Source: Bradyrhizobium roseum
GTDB lineage: Bacteria; Pseudomonadota; Alphaproteobacteria; Rhizobiales; Xanthobacteraceae
Length of the DNA: 64,000 nucleotides
Reading direction: 5' to 3'
Assembly (NCBI RefSeq): GCF_030413175.1
Contig: NZ_CP129212.1
Span: 186,001-250,000 of the forward strand
Part shown: positions 35,418-45,215 of the stretch, one piece after another
How positions within the stretch are numbered: position 1 is the first letter of the stretch
How the letters are laid out: each line of letters starts with the position of its first letter
Notes under the pieces: model-generated
The model's database searches: none
What the model was told of the DNA's origin: nothing
The model's input: the letters and a program-made list of their open reading frames with translations, nothing else
Translations under genes and position numbers: made by a program

Positions 35418-36104
35418 TCAAGGCACCAGCTTGTAGCCACCGGCTTCCGTGACGAGTATCTCCGGATTGGCTGCATCCTTCTCGATCTTCTGGCGCAGGC
35501 GATAGATATGGGTTTCCAGCGTGTGGGTGGTAACGCCTGAATTATAGCCCCAGACTTCCTGCAGCAGCGTCTCGCGCGACACCGGCAACTGGCCGGCGCG
35601 ATAGAGAAAGCGCAGGATCGCGGTTTCCTTCTCGGTCAACCGCACTTTTCTGGCGTTCGCAGCGGTCAGCATCTTAGAGCCGGGCCGGAAGCTGTAGGGG
35701 CCGACGGAGAACACCGCGTCCTCGCTGGCCTCGTGCTGGCGCAGTTGCGCCCTGATCCGGGCGAGCAGGACCGCGAACCGGAAAGGCTTTGCGACGTAAT
35801 CATTGGCGCCGGATTCGAGGCCCAGAATGGTATCCGAATCGGTGTCGTGGCCGGTCAGCATGATGATCGGCGCCTTGAAGCCGCCCTTGCGCAGGCTGCG
35901 CACGACTTCCCGCCCGTCGGTATCGGGCAGGCCGACATCCATCAGCACCAGATCGGGGGAATCCGCTTTGGCGGCGCTGGCGCCCTTGGCCCCGGTATCG
36001 ACCGCAGAGGCTTCGAATTCCTCGTGCAGCGATAATTGCTCGACCAGCGTGTCGCGGAGATCGTTGTCGTCCTCCACGATCAGGATCTTGCGGGCATTGG
36101 GCAT
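35418..36104 (-). CDS. OmpR/PhoB-type response regulator
   Basis: This 228-residue protein has a receiver domain followed by a winged-helix DNA-binding domain. The acidic triad is in IVEDDND and the phosphorylated aspartate is D56 in LMDVGLPD; the switch threonine is in MLTGHD and the lysine in AKPFRF. The effector part has KVRLTEKETAILRFLYRAG and VTTHTLETHIYRLRQKIE. No sensor kinase is adjacent. ATG 36104 follows AAGAGG; an earlier in-frame start would add an unlikely 23-residue leader. Confidence 0.93.
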   Translation of the reverse strand: MPNARKILIVEDDNDLRDTLVEQLSLHEEFEASAVDTGAKGASAAKADSPDLVLMDVGLPDTDGREVVRSLRKGGFKAPIIMLTGHDTDSDTILGLESGANDYVAKPFRFAVLLARIRAQLRQHEASEDAVFSVGPYSFRPGSKMLTAANARKVRLTEKETAILRFLYRAGQLPVSRETLLQEVWGYNSGVTTHTLETHIYRLRQKIEKDAANPEILVTEAGGYKLVP

Positions 36105-36366
36105 ACGATACGATCCTCTTAAGGCAGGCGGCGGACACTGGGGAAGCATCAAACCGGTCTTGATCGATGACAACCTGACGAGCCGGCAAAGGTCGCTGGC
36201 AGGCAGGCCGTCAGGTACTGATTCGCTTGAGGTAAGAGATTGTTACAGATTCACAAGTCGCACCGCACTCTATCCCACATTTGGGGCGCCTTTGGATGAA
36301 TGTCCTGTAATGGCCTCTGTAGATTAACCGAGGCCGGCCAGGCAATCCCGCGATTCGGACATTGGT

Positions 36367-36939
36367 ATGGAAAGCAGCACCATTTCAATCACTTATAAGA
36401 CAGCGGCGCGTGATCGGCCAGTTTCGGCGGTCCGGGTCCGCCGGGCGGCCAGCGACCCCCGCCGGGGCTGGCTGACGGCGGACGGCTGGACCGTACCGGT
36501 GGCACTTGGTCGCGGCGGCATCCTCGCCAACAAGCGGGAGGGCGACGGCGGTACCCCAAGCGGCGTCTATCATCCCCTGCGATTGTGGTGGCGCGCCGAC
36601 CGCCACCCCCGGCCCAAGACCTATTTGCCGGTCCGCGCGATCCGGCCCGAGGACGCCTGGTGCGAGGACCCGCGGGACCGCCATTATAATCAGCCCATTC
36701 GCATGGTCCGCGACCAGGCCGGCGACCGGCTGACGCGCGAGGACCACCTCTACGATTTTATCGTCGAGATCGATCACAACGCCGGCCCACGGATTGCCGG
36801 TCGCGGCAGCGCGGTGTTCCTGCATCTGGCGCGCCCGAATTTCTCGCCAACGGCGGGCTGCGTTTCGATGACGAAATCCAGCATGCTGCGGCTGTTGCGG
36901 CGAATGGGCCCGCGGACCAGGATCATGATCGGCGAATAG
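36367..36939 (+). CDS. L,D-transpeptidase (YkuD-fold) family protein
   Basis: This protein of 190 residues carries the YkuD-type catalytic motif: H153 in FLHLARP and C165 in SPTAGCVSM, the H-X(11-12)-GC arrangement of cysteine L,D-transpeptidases. Such enzymes make 3-3 peptidoglycan crosslinks or attach lipoproteins. No signal peptide is evident, which is common for this short group (DUF/YkuD 'YafK-like'), so its compartment is uncertain. The MhpD-like gene starts 12 bp after it; the pair may be co-transcribed. Confidence 0.82.
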   Translation: MESSTISITYKTAARDRPVSAVRVRRAASDPRRGWLTADGWTVPVALGRGGILANKREGDGGTPSGVYHPLRLWWRADRHPRPKTYLPVRAIRPEDAWCEDPRDRHYNQPIRMVRDQAGDRLTREDHLYDFIVEIDHNAGPRIAGRGSAVFLHLARPNFSPTAGCVSMTKSSMLRLLRRMGPRTRIMIGE

Positions 36940-36951
36940 GGAAACAGAGCC

Positions 36952-37737
36952 ATGCTCGACGACAAAGCGATCAAAGCCGCATCCAAAACGCTGCACGACC
37001 ACTGGCGTGCCGGCACCAAATTCGCCGGTCTCGACAATGCACTGCGTCCGCGCGACCGCATCGAGGGTTACGCGATCCAGGGAGCCATCGAGAAATATTC
37101 CAAGCCCCCCCTGTTCGGCTGGAAGATCGCGGCCACCAGCGAGGCCGGGCAGAAGCACATCAATGTCGACGGGCCGATGGCCGGGCGCATCCTGACCGAG
37201 ACCGTGATTCCCGATGGCGGCACGGCTTCGATGGTGGGCAACAAGATGCGCGTCGCCGAACCGGAGTTCGCCTTTCGCATGCGGATCGATCTGCCACCGC
37301 GCGACACGCCCTATACCGTGCAGCAGGTCCTCGACGCCGTCGACACGCTGCATCCGGCGATCGAGATTCCGGATTCGCGCTTCGCCGACTTCGTCAGCGC
37401 CGGCGCCGCCCAGATCATTGCCGACAACGCCTGTGCGCATCTGTTCGTGCTGGGACCGCCGACAAGCGTGGACTGGCGGGTGCTCGACCTCGTCGAAGAG
37501 CGGCCCGTCATCACCCTGCGCGGTCAGCAATTCACCGGCCACGGCAAGAACGTGCTCGGCGATCCCCGCGTCGCGCTGGCCTGGCTGGCCAACGAATTAA
37601 GCCACCTTGGCGTGACGCTGAAGGCAGGGCAGGTCGTCACGACCGGCACCTGCCATCCGCCGCTGCCGATTCAATCCGGCGATTTTTGCGCGGTGGATTT
37701 TGGCGTGCTCGGGAAGGTGTCGGTGGGGTTCAAGTAG
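36952..37737 (+). CDS. 2-keto-4-pentenoate hydratase family protein
   Basis: This 261-residue enzyme belongs to the MhpD/FAH-fold hydratase and decarboxylase family that acts late in aromatic meta-cleavage. The family pattern includes LFGWKIAATSEAGQKHINVDGPMAGR, then VAEPEFAFRM carrying metal ligands, and ALAWLANEL near the C-terminus. No other catabolic genes are adjacent, so the true substrate may differ. It follows the L,D-transpeptidase by 12 bp and ends before a short GC-rich hairpin. Confidence 0.86.
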   Translation: MLDDKAIKAASKTLHDHWRAGTKFAGLDNALRPRDRIEGYAIQGAIEKYSKPPLFGWKIAATSEAGQKHINVDGPMAGRILTETVIPDGGTASMVGNKMRVAEPEFAFRMRIDLPPRDTPYTVQQVLDAVDTLHPAIEIPDSRFADFVSAGAAQIIADNACAHLFVLGPPTSVDWRVLDLVEERPVITLRGQQFTGHGKNVLGDPRVALAWLANELSHLGVTLKAGQVVTTGTCHPPLPIQSGDFCAVDFGVLGKVSVGFK

Positions 37738-37747
37738 GCACCGCCGT

Positions 37748-37769
37748 CGTCCCGGCGCTCGCCGGGACG
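37748..37769. repeat. GC-rich hairpin between convergent genes
   Basis: CGTCCCGGCG (37748-37757) and CGCCGGGACG (37760-37769) form a 10-bp perfect stem. It lies between the ends of the hydratase and yggS genes. The GTCCCGG motif recurs in the element at 61972-62067. Without a T-run, this is probably a REP-like repeat that may assist termination. Confidence 0.6.
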
Positions 37770-37781
37770 GCAATTTGGGTA

Positions 37782-38456
37782 CTACCGCTTCCCGAAAATC
37801 GCCGATCCCACGCGCACATGCGTGGCGCCGAACTGGATCGCGACCGCGAAATCGGCGCTCATGCCCATCGAAAGATGCTTCAATCCGTTGCGCGCGGCAA
37901 TCTTGGCCGTCAATGCGAAATGCGGCGCCGGCGCCTCATCGACGGGCGGGATGCACATCAAGCCTGATATGACGAGATCGTATTTTTCGCGGCAGCTCAC
38001 GATGAAGGCGTCGGCATCGCCGGGGGCAATACCCGCCTTCTGCGGCTCCTCCCCGGTGTTTATCTGGACGAACAATTCAGGGCGTTTGTTCTGCGCATTG
38101 ATTTCCTTGGCCAATGCTTCGCAGATGCTGGGACGATCGACCGAGTGGATGGCGTCAAACAGCGCCACCGCCTCCTTGGCCTTGTTGGACTGCAGCGGGC
38201 CGATCAGGTGCAGCGCGATGCCGGGACAGGCGGATAGCAGCGCCGGCCATTTCCCCTTGGCTTCCTGCACGCGGTTTTCGCCGAATACGCGTTGGCCGGC
38301 ATCGATGACGGGCGAAATCGCCGTGGCATCGAACGTTTTCGACACCGCGATCAGCGTCACCGACGCACGCTCGCGGCGTGCTTCCTTGCAGGCGCGCGCG
38401 ATCTCCTGCTCCACCTGAGCAAGACCTGTTGGTAAAGACTTGGTTAGCGGCGTCAT
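37782..38456 (-). CDS. yggS: YggS family PLP homeostasis protein
   Basis: This is a cytosolic PLP-binding protein of 224 residues that buffers pyridoxal phosphate and influences amino-acid and 2-oxoacid pools; it has no known catalytic turnover. The PLP lysine is K40 in LIAVSKT. Other family motifs are FGENRVQEAKGKW, HLIGPLQSNKAKEA, and LSMGMSADFAVAIQFGATHVRVGSAIFG at the C-terminus (phosphate-binding). It is divergent from the diguanylate cyclase gene. Confidence 0.95.
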   Translation of the reverse strand: MTPLTKSLPTGLAQVEQEIARACKEARRERASVTLIAVSKTFDATAISPVIDAGQRVFGENRVQEAKGKWPALLSACPGIALHLIGPLQSNKAKEAVALFDAIHSVDRPSICEALAKEINAQNKRPELFVQINTGEEPQKAGIAPGDADAFIVSCREKYDLVISGLMCIPPVDEAPAPHFALTAKIAARNGLKHLSMGMSADFAVAIQFGATHVRVGSAIFGKR

Positions 38457-38573
38457 CTCTATCGCGTCATGTCCTGATTTCGTCCGAGCATTTACGGAGT
38501 TTTCTCGAATTTTACCAAGTTAGGGAAAGGGTTTTTGAACCCTTCGCTCTACCCTGCGGTATTGGGGGGCAGG

Positions 38574-40265
38574 ATGGCTGGCGTAACCTTCAAGCGCAAT
38601 CGGGTCAAACTCAAGAAGCTTCTGGGCATCCGGGCGCGACTTGCGATGCTGGCCGTGCTGCTGGTGGGGCCCCTGATGTTCGAGCGCGTCCGCTCGCTCG
38701 AAGACATCCGCGCCAGACAGATCGTCGCCGCTTCGGAACAATACGCCGATATCACGCACCACAGCGCCGAAACCCAGCGCGAGGTGATCTCCTCCGTCGA
38801 GACGATGCTGAAATCCGCCGCCTATATCCGCGCGGCCAGCGGCATCGGGCGCAGCTGCGAGATCTTGCGCGCCAGCCTGCCCGCCAACCTGCCCTGGATC
38901 CGCAGCATCATGCTGGTGAGCAAGGAAGGCGTGGTGCAGTGTTCCACGCTCAACGCCCAGGTCGGCCTCAATATCGGCGATCGGGACTATTTCAGGAAGG
39001 CGCAGGAGACCCGCGATTTCGTCTTCAGCGACTACCTGATCGGCAAGAGCAACAACCGACCGATCATGATGGCGGCCTACCCGGTTTCGGCGATCAATCC
39101 GGACGAAGAATCGGTTGCGATCGCTGGCATCAATCTCGACTGGCTCTCCAGGATCATGGCCAGTTTCAGCGGACGACCGGGCATTTCAGCACTGCTGATC
39201 GACAGCACCGGCGTCGTGCTGGCGGCGCCGCCGGAGCAGGCCGGGATGATCGGGCAACCGCTCGGCAACATGCCGCTGCTGTCGGCCATCACCTACAAGG
39301 CGCTGAGTTCGAACACCGATACCGGCTCGATTTCCTTTACTGCCACCGATGGCTCGAAGCGCGTCGTCAGTTTCGCCCGCATTCCCGGGACGCAGTCGCG
39401 CCTTGTCGTGAGCGTCGACGAGGCCAGCGTGACGGCCGCGATCAACCGCGACATCCGCACCGCCTACCTCCAACTGGGCTTCGTCTGTCTGTTCGTGCTC
39501 CTCGGCGCGCTGATCGGCGCGGAAAAACTCATCATCAAGCCGATCGAACTCATGACCGGCATGGCTAAACGGTTCGGCGAAGGTGATTCGTCGGCCCGCG
39601 TTGCGCGCAGCCGCCTGCCTGCCGAATTTATGCCGCTCGCGCGCGCCTTCAATGTGATGGCGGCGCAGCTCAGCCGGCGCGAGCGCGAGCTCGTCGCGAC
39701 CAATGACCGCCTCACCGTGATGGCCTCGATCGACATGCTGTCGGGCCTCGCCAACCGCCGCGGCTTCCAGAGCCGGCTGGATTTCGAATGGATGAAGGCG
39801 CAGCAATATCAATGCGAGCTGTCGCTGCTGATGATCGATGTCGATCACTTCAAGCTCTACAACGACACCTACGGCCATCCCGAAGGCGACGCCTGCCTAA
39901 CCCGGATCGGCGAAGTGCTGTCCGGCATCGCCGCCGACACGATGGGCTTTGCCGGACGCTATGGCGGCGAGGAGTTCTGCCTGTTGCTTCCGAACACCAC
40001 CCCGCAGCGGGCGCTTGAGATCGGCGAGATGGTGCGCGCGGCCGTGCAGGGCCTTGCCTTGCCGCACGCTACCTCCAGCCATCAGACCGTCACTGTCAGC
40101 GTTGGCGTCGCCGGCACGCTCCCGAGCGGCACCCAGGCCCCCGGCGAGTTGATCGAGGCGGCGGATGCGGCGCTCTACGCCGCAAAACACCGCGGTCGGA
40201 ATGCCGTTGTCGAGCACGGCTTTGCCAGGCTGGTGGATAAAGCCGGGATGGCGCTGGCGGGGTGA
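38574..40265 (+). CDS. Membrane diguanylate cyclase with periplasmic Cache-like sensor
   Basis: This 563-residue protein should make cyclic di-GMP from two GTP. An N-terminal membrane helix (about 21-37), a periplasmic Cache-like domain (about 40-290, with IGDRDYFRKAQETRDFVFSD), a second helix and a HAMP-like linker precede the GGDEF domain. The active loop is RYGGEEF with GGEEF at 464-468. The RxxD inhibitory site expected five residues earlier is DTMG, so product feedback is probably lost. ATG 38574 follows GGGGGGCAGG; a TTG at 38535 is possible. Confidence 0.9.
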   Translation: MAGVTFKRNRVKLKKLLGIRARLAMLAVLLVGPLMFERVRSLEDIRARQIVAASEQYADITHHSAETQREVISSVETMLKSAAYIRAASGIGRSCEILRASLPANLPWIRSIMLVSKEGVVQCSTLNAQVGLNIGDRDYFRKAQETRDFVFSDYLIGKSNNRPIMMAAYPVSAINPDEESVAIAGINLDWLSRIMASFSGRPGISALLIDSTGVVLAAPPEQAGMIGQPLGNMPLLSAITYKALSSNTDTGSISFTATDGSKRVVSFARIPGTQSRLVVSVDEASVTAAINRDIRTAYLQLGFVCLFVLLGALIGAEKLIIKPIELMTGMAKRFGEGDSSARVARSRLPAEFMPLARAFNVMAAQLSRRERELVATNDRLTVMASIDMLSGLANRRGFQSRLDFEWMKAQQYQCELSLLMIDVDHFKLYNDTYGHPEGDACLTRIGEVLSGIAADTMGFAGRYGGEEFCLLLPNTTPQRALEIGEMVRAAVQGLALPHATSSHQTVTVSVGVAGTLPSGTQAPGELIEAADAALYAAKHRGRNAVVEHGFARLVDKAGMALAG

Positions 40266-40396
40266 GCAGCAACCTCCGTGCCTTCCGTCAAATCGGCCCT
40301 TCCCCCTCCCCAACCCGTTGACCCCGCAGCCGCTTTTGTGGCCTAGTCCGCCGTCCTCTGGACGGGACCCGAATCCACAAAAAGCTCAGCGATTCC

Positions 40397-43021
40397 ATGA
40401 CCTCCGAACGATACAACGCCCGTGATGCCGAGCCGCGCTGGCAACGCCAGTGGGACGACAAGGCGATCTTCGCCTCGAAAAACGACGATCCGCGGCCGAA
40501 ATATTACGTGCTCGAGATGTTCCCCTACCCGTCCGGGCGCATCCATATCGGGCACGTCCGCAATTATACGCTGGGCGATGTGCTGGCGCGGTTCATGCGC
40601 GCCAAGGGATTCAACGTGCTGCACCCGATGGGCTGGGACGCCTTCGGGCTGCCGGCCGAGAACGCCGCGATCGAGCGCAAGGTCGCGCCGAAGGCCTGGA
40701 CCTACGACAACATCGCCGCGATGAAGAAGCAGCTGCGGTCGATCGGCCTGTCGCTCGACTGGTCGCGCGAGTTCGCGACCTGCGATCCCAGCTATTACAA
40801 GCATCAGCAGAAGATGTTTCTGGACATGCTGCGCGCGGGGCTGGCCGAACGCGAGAAGCGCAAGCTGAACTGGGATCCGGTCGACATGACCGTGCTCGCC
40901 AACGAGCAGGTGATCGACGGCCGCGGCTGGCGCTCCGGCGCCGTCGTCGAGCAGCGCGAGATGAGCCAGTGGGTCTTCAAGATCACGAAGTATGCGCAGG
41001 AACTGCTGGACGCGTTGGACGGGCTGGATCGCTGGCCCGACAAGGTGCGGCTGATGCAGCGCAACTGGATCGGCCGCTCCGAAGGACTGCTGCTGCGCTT
41101 CGCGCTCGACCCGGCCACCACGCCCGCGGGCGAAACCGAGCTGAAGATCTTTACGACGCGGCCCGACACGCTGTTCGGTGCGAAGTTCATGGCGATCGCG
41201 GCGGATCATCCGCTGGCGCAGGCAGCGGCTGCGAAGAACCCCAAGCTTGCGGCGTTCATCGCCGACATCAAGAAGATCGGCACCGCGCAGGAGATCATCG
41301 ACACCGCCGAGAAGCAGGGTTTTGATACCGGCATCAAGGCGGTGCATCCGTTCGACCCGAGCTGGAAGCTGCCGGTTTACGTCGCGAACTTCGTGCTGAT
41401 GGAATACGGCACCGGCGCGATCTTCGGCTGCCCGGCGCACGACCAGCGCGACCTCGACTTCGTCAACAAGTACAAGCTCGGCAACATCCCGGTGGTCTGC
41501 CCCGAGGGCCAGGACCCGAAGACGTTCGTCATTACCGACACGGCCTTTGACGGCGACGGCCGCATGATCAATTCCCGCTTCCTCGACGGCATGACCATCG
41601 AGCAGGCCAAGGAAGACGTCGCCAAGCGGCTGGAATCCGAGAAACGCGGCAATGCGCCGGTCGGCGAGCGGCAGGTGAACTTCCGCCTGCGCGACTGGGG
41701 CATCTCACGCCAGCGCTACTGGGGCTGCCCGATCCCGGTGATCCACTGCCCGAAATGCGACGTCGTGCCGGTTCCGGACGATCAGCTGCCTGTGGTCCTG
41801 CCGGAGGACGTCACCTTCGACAAGCCCGGCAACGCGCTCGACCATCATCCAACCTGGAAGCACGTCACCTGCCCGAAATGCGGCGGCAAGGCGCAGCGCG
41901 AAACCGACACCATGGACACCTTCGTGGATTCGTCCTGGTACTTTGCGCGCTTCACCGATCCCTGGAACGAAAAGGCGCCGACCACGCTGCCTCTCGTCAA
42001 CCGAATGCTGCCAATCGACCAGTATATCGGCGGCGTCGAGCACGCGATCCTGCATCTGCTCTACAGCCGCTTCTTCACCCGCGCGATGAAGGCGACCGGC
42101 CATATCGGCATGGACGAGCCGTTCGCCGGCATGTTCACCCAGGGCATGGTGGTGCACGAGACCTACCAGAAGGCCGACGGCACCTATGTGACGCCGGCCG
42201 AGGTGAAGGTCGAACTGATCGGCGGCGAACGCCGCGCCAGCATGATCTATGGCGGCGAGCAGGTCTCGATCGGCCCGATCGAGAAGATGTCGAAGTCGAA
42301 GAAGAACACCGTTGACCCCGACGACATCATCGCGAGCTACGGCGCCGACGTGGCGCGCTGGTTCATGCTGTCGGACTCGCCGCCCGACCGCGACGTGATC
42401 TGGAGCGACGAACGGGTGCAGGGCGCCTCGCGCTTCATGCAGCGACTGTGGCGGCTGGTGAACGAATCAGCCGAGATCGCCAAAAGTGCCCCGGCCGACC
42501 AGCCGGCTTCGTTCAGCGCCGAGGCGCTCGCCTTGCGCAAAGCCGCCCATGGCGCGCTGGACAAGGTGTCGACCGGGATCGAACGGCTGCATTTCAATGT
42601 CTGCCTCGCCCATATCCGCGAATTCGCCAACGCGCTGGCGGAGATCCTGGCGAAGGACGGAAAGCCTTCCGCCGATACCGCCTGGGCGGTTCGGGAGGCC
42701 GCGACCATCCTGGTTCAACTTTTCGCGCCGATGATGCCGCATCTGGCCGAGGAGTGCTGGGTGGTACTCGGCCAGTCCGGGCTGATTTCGGAGGCCAACT
42801 GGCCCCAAATCGAACGCGATTTGCTGGTTGAAGACACGGTCACCCTGGTGGTCCAGGTCAACGGCAAAAAACGGGGTGATGTTACCGTGCCACGGGTCGC
42901 CCAAAATGCGGAAATTGAGGCTGCCGTTTTGGCGCTCGATGCGGTAAAACTCGCGCTGGGCGGCAAGGCCGTTCGCAAGGTAATCGTTGTTCCCATGAGG
43001 ATCGTGAATGTCGTTGGCTAA
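40397..43021 (+). CDS. leuS: Leucyl-tRNA synthetase
   Basis: This class I synthetase of 874 residues charges tRNA-Leu. HIGH is at residues 50-53 in [13 protein letters not shown] and KMSKS at 630-634. The CP1 editing domain lies between about 220 and 415 and includes [10 protein letters not shown] zinc-ribbon-like pair, CPKCD and CPKCGG, is present. The gene overlaps the lptE start by 14 bp, and holA follows, the usual alphaproteobacterial leuS-lptE-holA order. Confidence 0.98.
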   Translation: MTSERYNARDAEPRWQRQWDDKAIFASKNDDPRPKYYVLEMFPYPSGRIHIGHVRNYTLGDVLARFMRAKGFNVLHPMGWDAFGLPAENAAIERKVAPKAWTYDNIAAMKKQLRSIGLSLDWSREFATCDPSYYKHQQKMFLDMLRAGLAEREKRKLNWDPVDMTVLANEQVIDGRGWRSGAVVEQREMSQWVFKITKYAQELLDALDGLDRWPDKVRLMQRNWIGRSEGLLLRFALDPATTPAGETELKIFTTRPDTLFGAKFMAIAADHPLAQAAAAKNPKLAAFIADIKKIGTAQEIIDTAEKQGFDTGIKAVHPFDPSWKLPVYVANFVLMEYGTGAIFGCPAHDQRDLDFVNKYKLGNIPVVCPEGQDPKTFVITDTAFDGDGRMINSRFLDGMTIEQAKEDVAKRLESEKRGNAPVGERQVNFRLRDWGISRQRYWGCPIPVIHCPKCDVVPVPDDQLPVVLPEDVTFDKPGNALDHHPTWKHVTCPKCGGKAQRETDTMDTFVDSSWYFARFTDPWNEKAPTTLPLVNRMLPIDQYIGGVEHAILHLLYSRFFTRAMKATGHIGMDEPFAGMFTQGMVVHETYQKADGTYVTPAEVKVELIGGERRASMIYGGEQVSIGPIEKMSKSKKNTVDPDDIIASYGADVARWFMLSDSPPDRDVIWSDERVQGASRFMQRLWRLVNESAEIAKSAPADQPASFSAEALALRKAAHGALDKVSTGIERLHFNVCLAHIREFANALAEILAKDGKPSADTAWAVREAATILVQLFAPMMPHLAEECWVVLGQSGLISEANWPQIERDLLVEDTVTLVVQVNGKKRGDVTVPRVAQNAEIEAAVLALDAVKLALGGKAVRKVIVVPMRIVNVVG

Positions 43022-43559
43022 GACCCGGATCGCCGTTCGGCTCATCGCCGTCGCCGCTCTGGCGGCGCTCACGGCCGGCTGCTTCCAGCCGATGTATGCC
43101 GAACGTAATGACGGCAAGCCCGGCCTGCGGGAAAAGCTGATGGGCGTGGAACTCCCGCCCGTCGACAAGCCAAACGCATCCCGCGAAGCGCGGATCCAGG
43201 TCGAGATCCGCAACGCGCTGGCGTTCAAGCTCTACGGCAACGCCACCGGCATGCCGCCGACCCATAAGCTCGTGCTGCGCTTCAGCAGCTCGCGTTCCTC
43301 GCTGATGCTCGATCCCGCCACCGCGCTGCCGTCGAGCGAGAACTACGGCATCGACGCGCAGTACAATCTGATCGACCTTGCCACCAACAAGTCGGTCATG
43401 ACGGGCACGACCTTCTCGCGCGTCTCCTATGACATCCCCGGCCAGCTGCAGCGTTTCGCCCGCGCCCGCGCCTTCCGCGACGCCGAGGATCGCGCCGCCA
43501 ACGAGATCGCGGAAAACATCCAGACCCGGCTGGCGTCCTACTTCTACGCCGGCACCTGA
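43008..43559 (+). CDS. lptE: LPS-assembly lipoprotein LptE
   Basis: This outer-membrane lipoprotein partners LptD in placing lipopolysaccharide on the cell surface. It has 183 residues with a lipobox LTAGC and lipidated C25. The body shows the LptE pattern of alternating strands ([17 protein letters not shown] and [21 protein letters not shown]). Its start lies inside the end of leuS, which indicates translational coupling. Confidence 0.88.
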   Translation: MSLAKTRIAVRLIAVAALAALTAGCFQPMYAERNDGKPGLREKLMGVELPPVDKPNASREARIQVEIRNALAFKLYGNATGMPPTHKLVLRFSSSRSSLMLDPATALPSSENYGIDAQYNLIDLATNKSVMTGTTFSRVSYDIPGQLQRFARARAFRDAEDRAANEIAENIQTRLASYFYAGT

Positions 43560-43564
43560 CTTCG

Positions 43565-43656
43565 GTCATTCCGGGGCGTGCGAAGCACGAACCGGAATTC
43601 CGTTTCCGCACTCTCTGGATTCCGGGTCCACGCGAAGGCGCGTGTCCCGGAATGAC
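43565..43656. repeat. 92-bp palindromic element whose right end contains the holA start
   Basis: The element opens with GTCATTCC (43565-43572) and closes with GGAATGAC (43649-43656). Its interior GGCGTGCGAAGCACGAACC matches the element at 21872-21974. It fills the lptE-holA gap, and the ATG used for holA (43652) is part of the right terminal repeat. Confidence 0.72.
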
Positions 43657-44704
43657 GACAAGGAAAGCCCTGCCGTTGGTCGCGCTCCGCGGAAAAGACA
43701 TCGACGCTTTCCTCGCCCGGCCCGATCCTGGCCGCCCCATCATCCTGCTCTACGGCCCGGATGCCGGCCTGGTCCGCGAGCGCGCCGAGGCGTTGATCGC
43801 CTCCGCCGTCGATGATCCCAATGACCCCTTCTCGCTGGTGCGACTGGACGGCGACGAGCTGTCGGCCGAACCATCCCGGCTGGTCGACGAGGCCATGACG
43901 ATCCCGATGTTCGGCGGCCGCCGCGCCATCCGCGTACGCGCCGGCTCGCGCAGTTTTGCCAGCGGCGTCGACACGCTGGCCGATTCGCCCATCAAGGATT
44001 GCCGCATCGTGATCGAGGCCGGCGAGTTGCGCGCGGAGTCCCCGCTGCGCAAGGCCTGCGAGCGCGCCAGGACCGCGGTGGCGATTGCCTGCTATCCCGA
44101 CACCGAGCGCGACCTTGCCCGGCTGATCGACGAGGAATTGAAGACGTCCAACCTGCGCATCGCCGCAGACGCCCGCGCGGTGCTGATGTCGTTGCTCGGC
44201 GGCGACCGTCAGGCCTCGCGCAATGAGTTGCGCAAGCTCACCCTCTATGCCCACGGCACGGGCGAGATCGCGCTCGACGACGTCATGACCGTCGTCTCGG
44301 ACGCGTCCGAGTTGAAGCTGGACCCGATCGTCGACGGCGCCTTTGCCGGCAAGCCGGACCTAGTCGAAAGCGAATTCGCCAAGGCGATGGTGGCCGGCAC
44401 CTATCCCGGAATCATCATCTCCGCCGCGCAGCGCCAGGCGGCCTGGCTGCACAAATCGGCGCTTGCGGTGGCCGAAGGAACGCCGGTCTCGACCCTGCTC
44501 GAAAGCGGTTACCCGCGGCTGCACTTTTCGCGCAAAGGTGCCGTCGAAATCGCGCTGCGCAATTTCAGCCCGGCGCGGCTGGCCAGCATCATCGATCAGC
44601 TCGGGACCGCCGCGCTCGACATGCGCAAGCAGGCGACGCTGGCGTCAGCGATTGGAGTACGCACGCTGCTGTCGATCGCGGTGAATGCGAAGCGGCGGGG
44701 GTGA
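43652..44704 (+). CDS. holA: DNA polymerase III subunit delta
   Basis: This clamp-loader subunit opens the beta clamp. It has 350 residues and the delta-fold AAA-like N-terminus with PIILLYGPDAGLVRERAEALI, a degenerate P-loop, and a C-terminal collar (ALAVAEGTPVSTLLESGYP). The ATG at 43652 is provided by the end of an intergenic repeat; conserved sequence begins only at about VALRGKDIDAF, residue 10, so a native start may have been a TTG near 43676. The next small gene overlaps its stop. Confidence 0.92.
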   Translation: MTTRKALPLVALRGKDIDAFLARPDPGRPIILLYGPDAGLVRERAEALIASAVDDPNDPFSLVRLDGDELSAEPSRLVDEAMTIPMFGGRRAIRVRAGSRSFASGVDTLADSPIKDCRIVIEAGELRAESPLRKACERARTAVAIACYPDTERDLARLIDEELKTSNLRIAADARAVLMSLLGGDRQASRNELRKLTLYAHGTGEIALDDVMTVVSDASELKLDPIVDGAFAGKPDLVESEFAKAMVAGTYPGIIISAAQRQAAWLHKSALAVAEGTPVSTLLESGYPRLHFSRKGAVEIALRNFSPARLASIIDQLGTAALDMRKQATLASAIGVRTLLSIAVNAKRRG

Positions 44705-45063
44705 ACATGCCGGACGAAGCTGCCGATGTCGTCACCCTCTGGCGGCCGGTCGGACCGGTCGAACTGGAATTGATCCGAAAGAGCGGGATGCGCGCGTTCC
44801 CGCCGCGGCTTCCGGAACAGCCGATCTTTTATCCGGTGCTGTCCGAAGCATACGCCGCGAAAATTGCCCGCGACTGGAACATGCCTGCCAGCGGCTCAGG
44901 CTACGTTACGCGCTTTCAGGTAAGGCGGGACTTCCTGGACAATTACAGCGTCCAACATGCCGGCGGTTCCGCGCATTCGGAGTACTGGATTCCCGCTGAA
45001 GAAATGTCGGCCTTCAATGAGGCTATCGTGGGTGAGATTGAGGTCGTCGCGGAGTTTCGCTGA
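44701..45063 (+). CDS. Small conserved protein, often labelled ADP-ribosylation/crystallin J1
   Basis: The product has 118-120 residues and is soluble. It contains LWRPVGPVELELI, MRAFPPRLPEQPIFYPVL, SGYVTRFQV and EYWIPAEEMSAFNEAIVG. I recognise this as a small family that databases often name 'ADP-ribosylation/crystallin J1', but no catalytic residues of ADP-ribosyl hydrolases are visible and the true function is unknown. The GTG at 44701 overlaps the holA stop as GTGA; ATG 44707 is an alternative. Confidence 0.75.
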   Translation: MNMPDEAADVVTLWRPVGPVELELIRKSGMRAFPPRLPEQPIFYPVLSEAYAAKIARDWNMPASGSGYVTRFQVRRDFLDNYSVQHAGGSAHSEYWIPAEEMSAFNEAIVGEIEVVAEFR

Positions 45064-45074
45064 GCCGTCTGCTC

Positions 45075-45205
45075 CCTCGCCCCGCTCTTCGCGGGGAGAG
45101 GGTCGGGGTGAGGGGCTCTCTCCGCGAGCGTGATATTTCGATAAACCTGTACCCCCTCACCCGGATTGCTCTGCAATCCGACCTCTCCCCGCAAGCGGGG
45201 CGAGG
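45075..45205. repeat. 131-bp palindromic repeat between convergent genes
   Basis: CCTCGCCCCGC at the left end (45075-45085) and GCGGGGCGAGG at the right end (45195-45205) are inverted copies. Each arm also contains CTCTCCCCGC or its complement. It fills the gap between the small gene after holA and parB, which converge. No coding sequence is present. Confidence 0.75.
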
Positions 45206-45215
45206 TTAAAGAACG

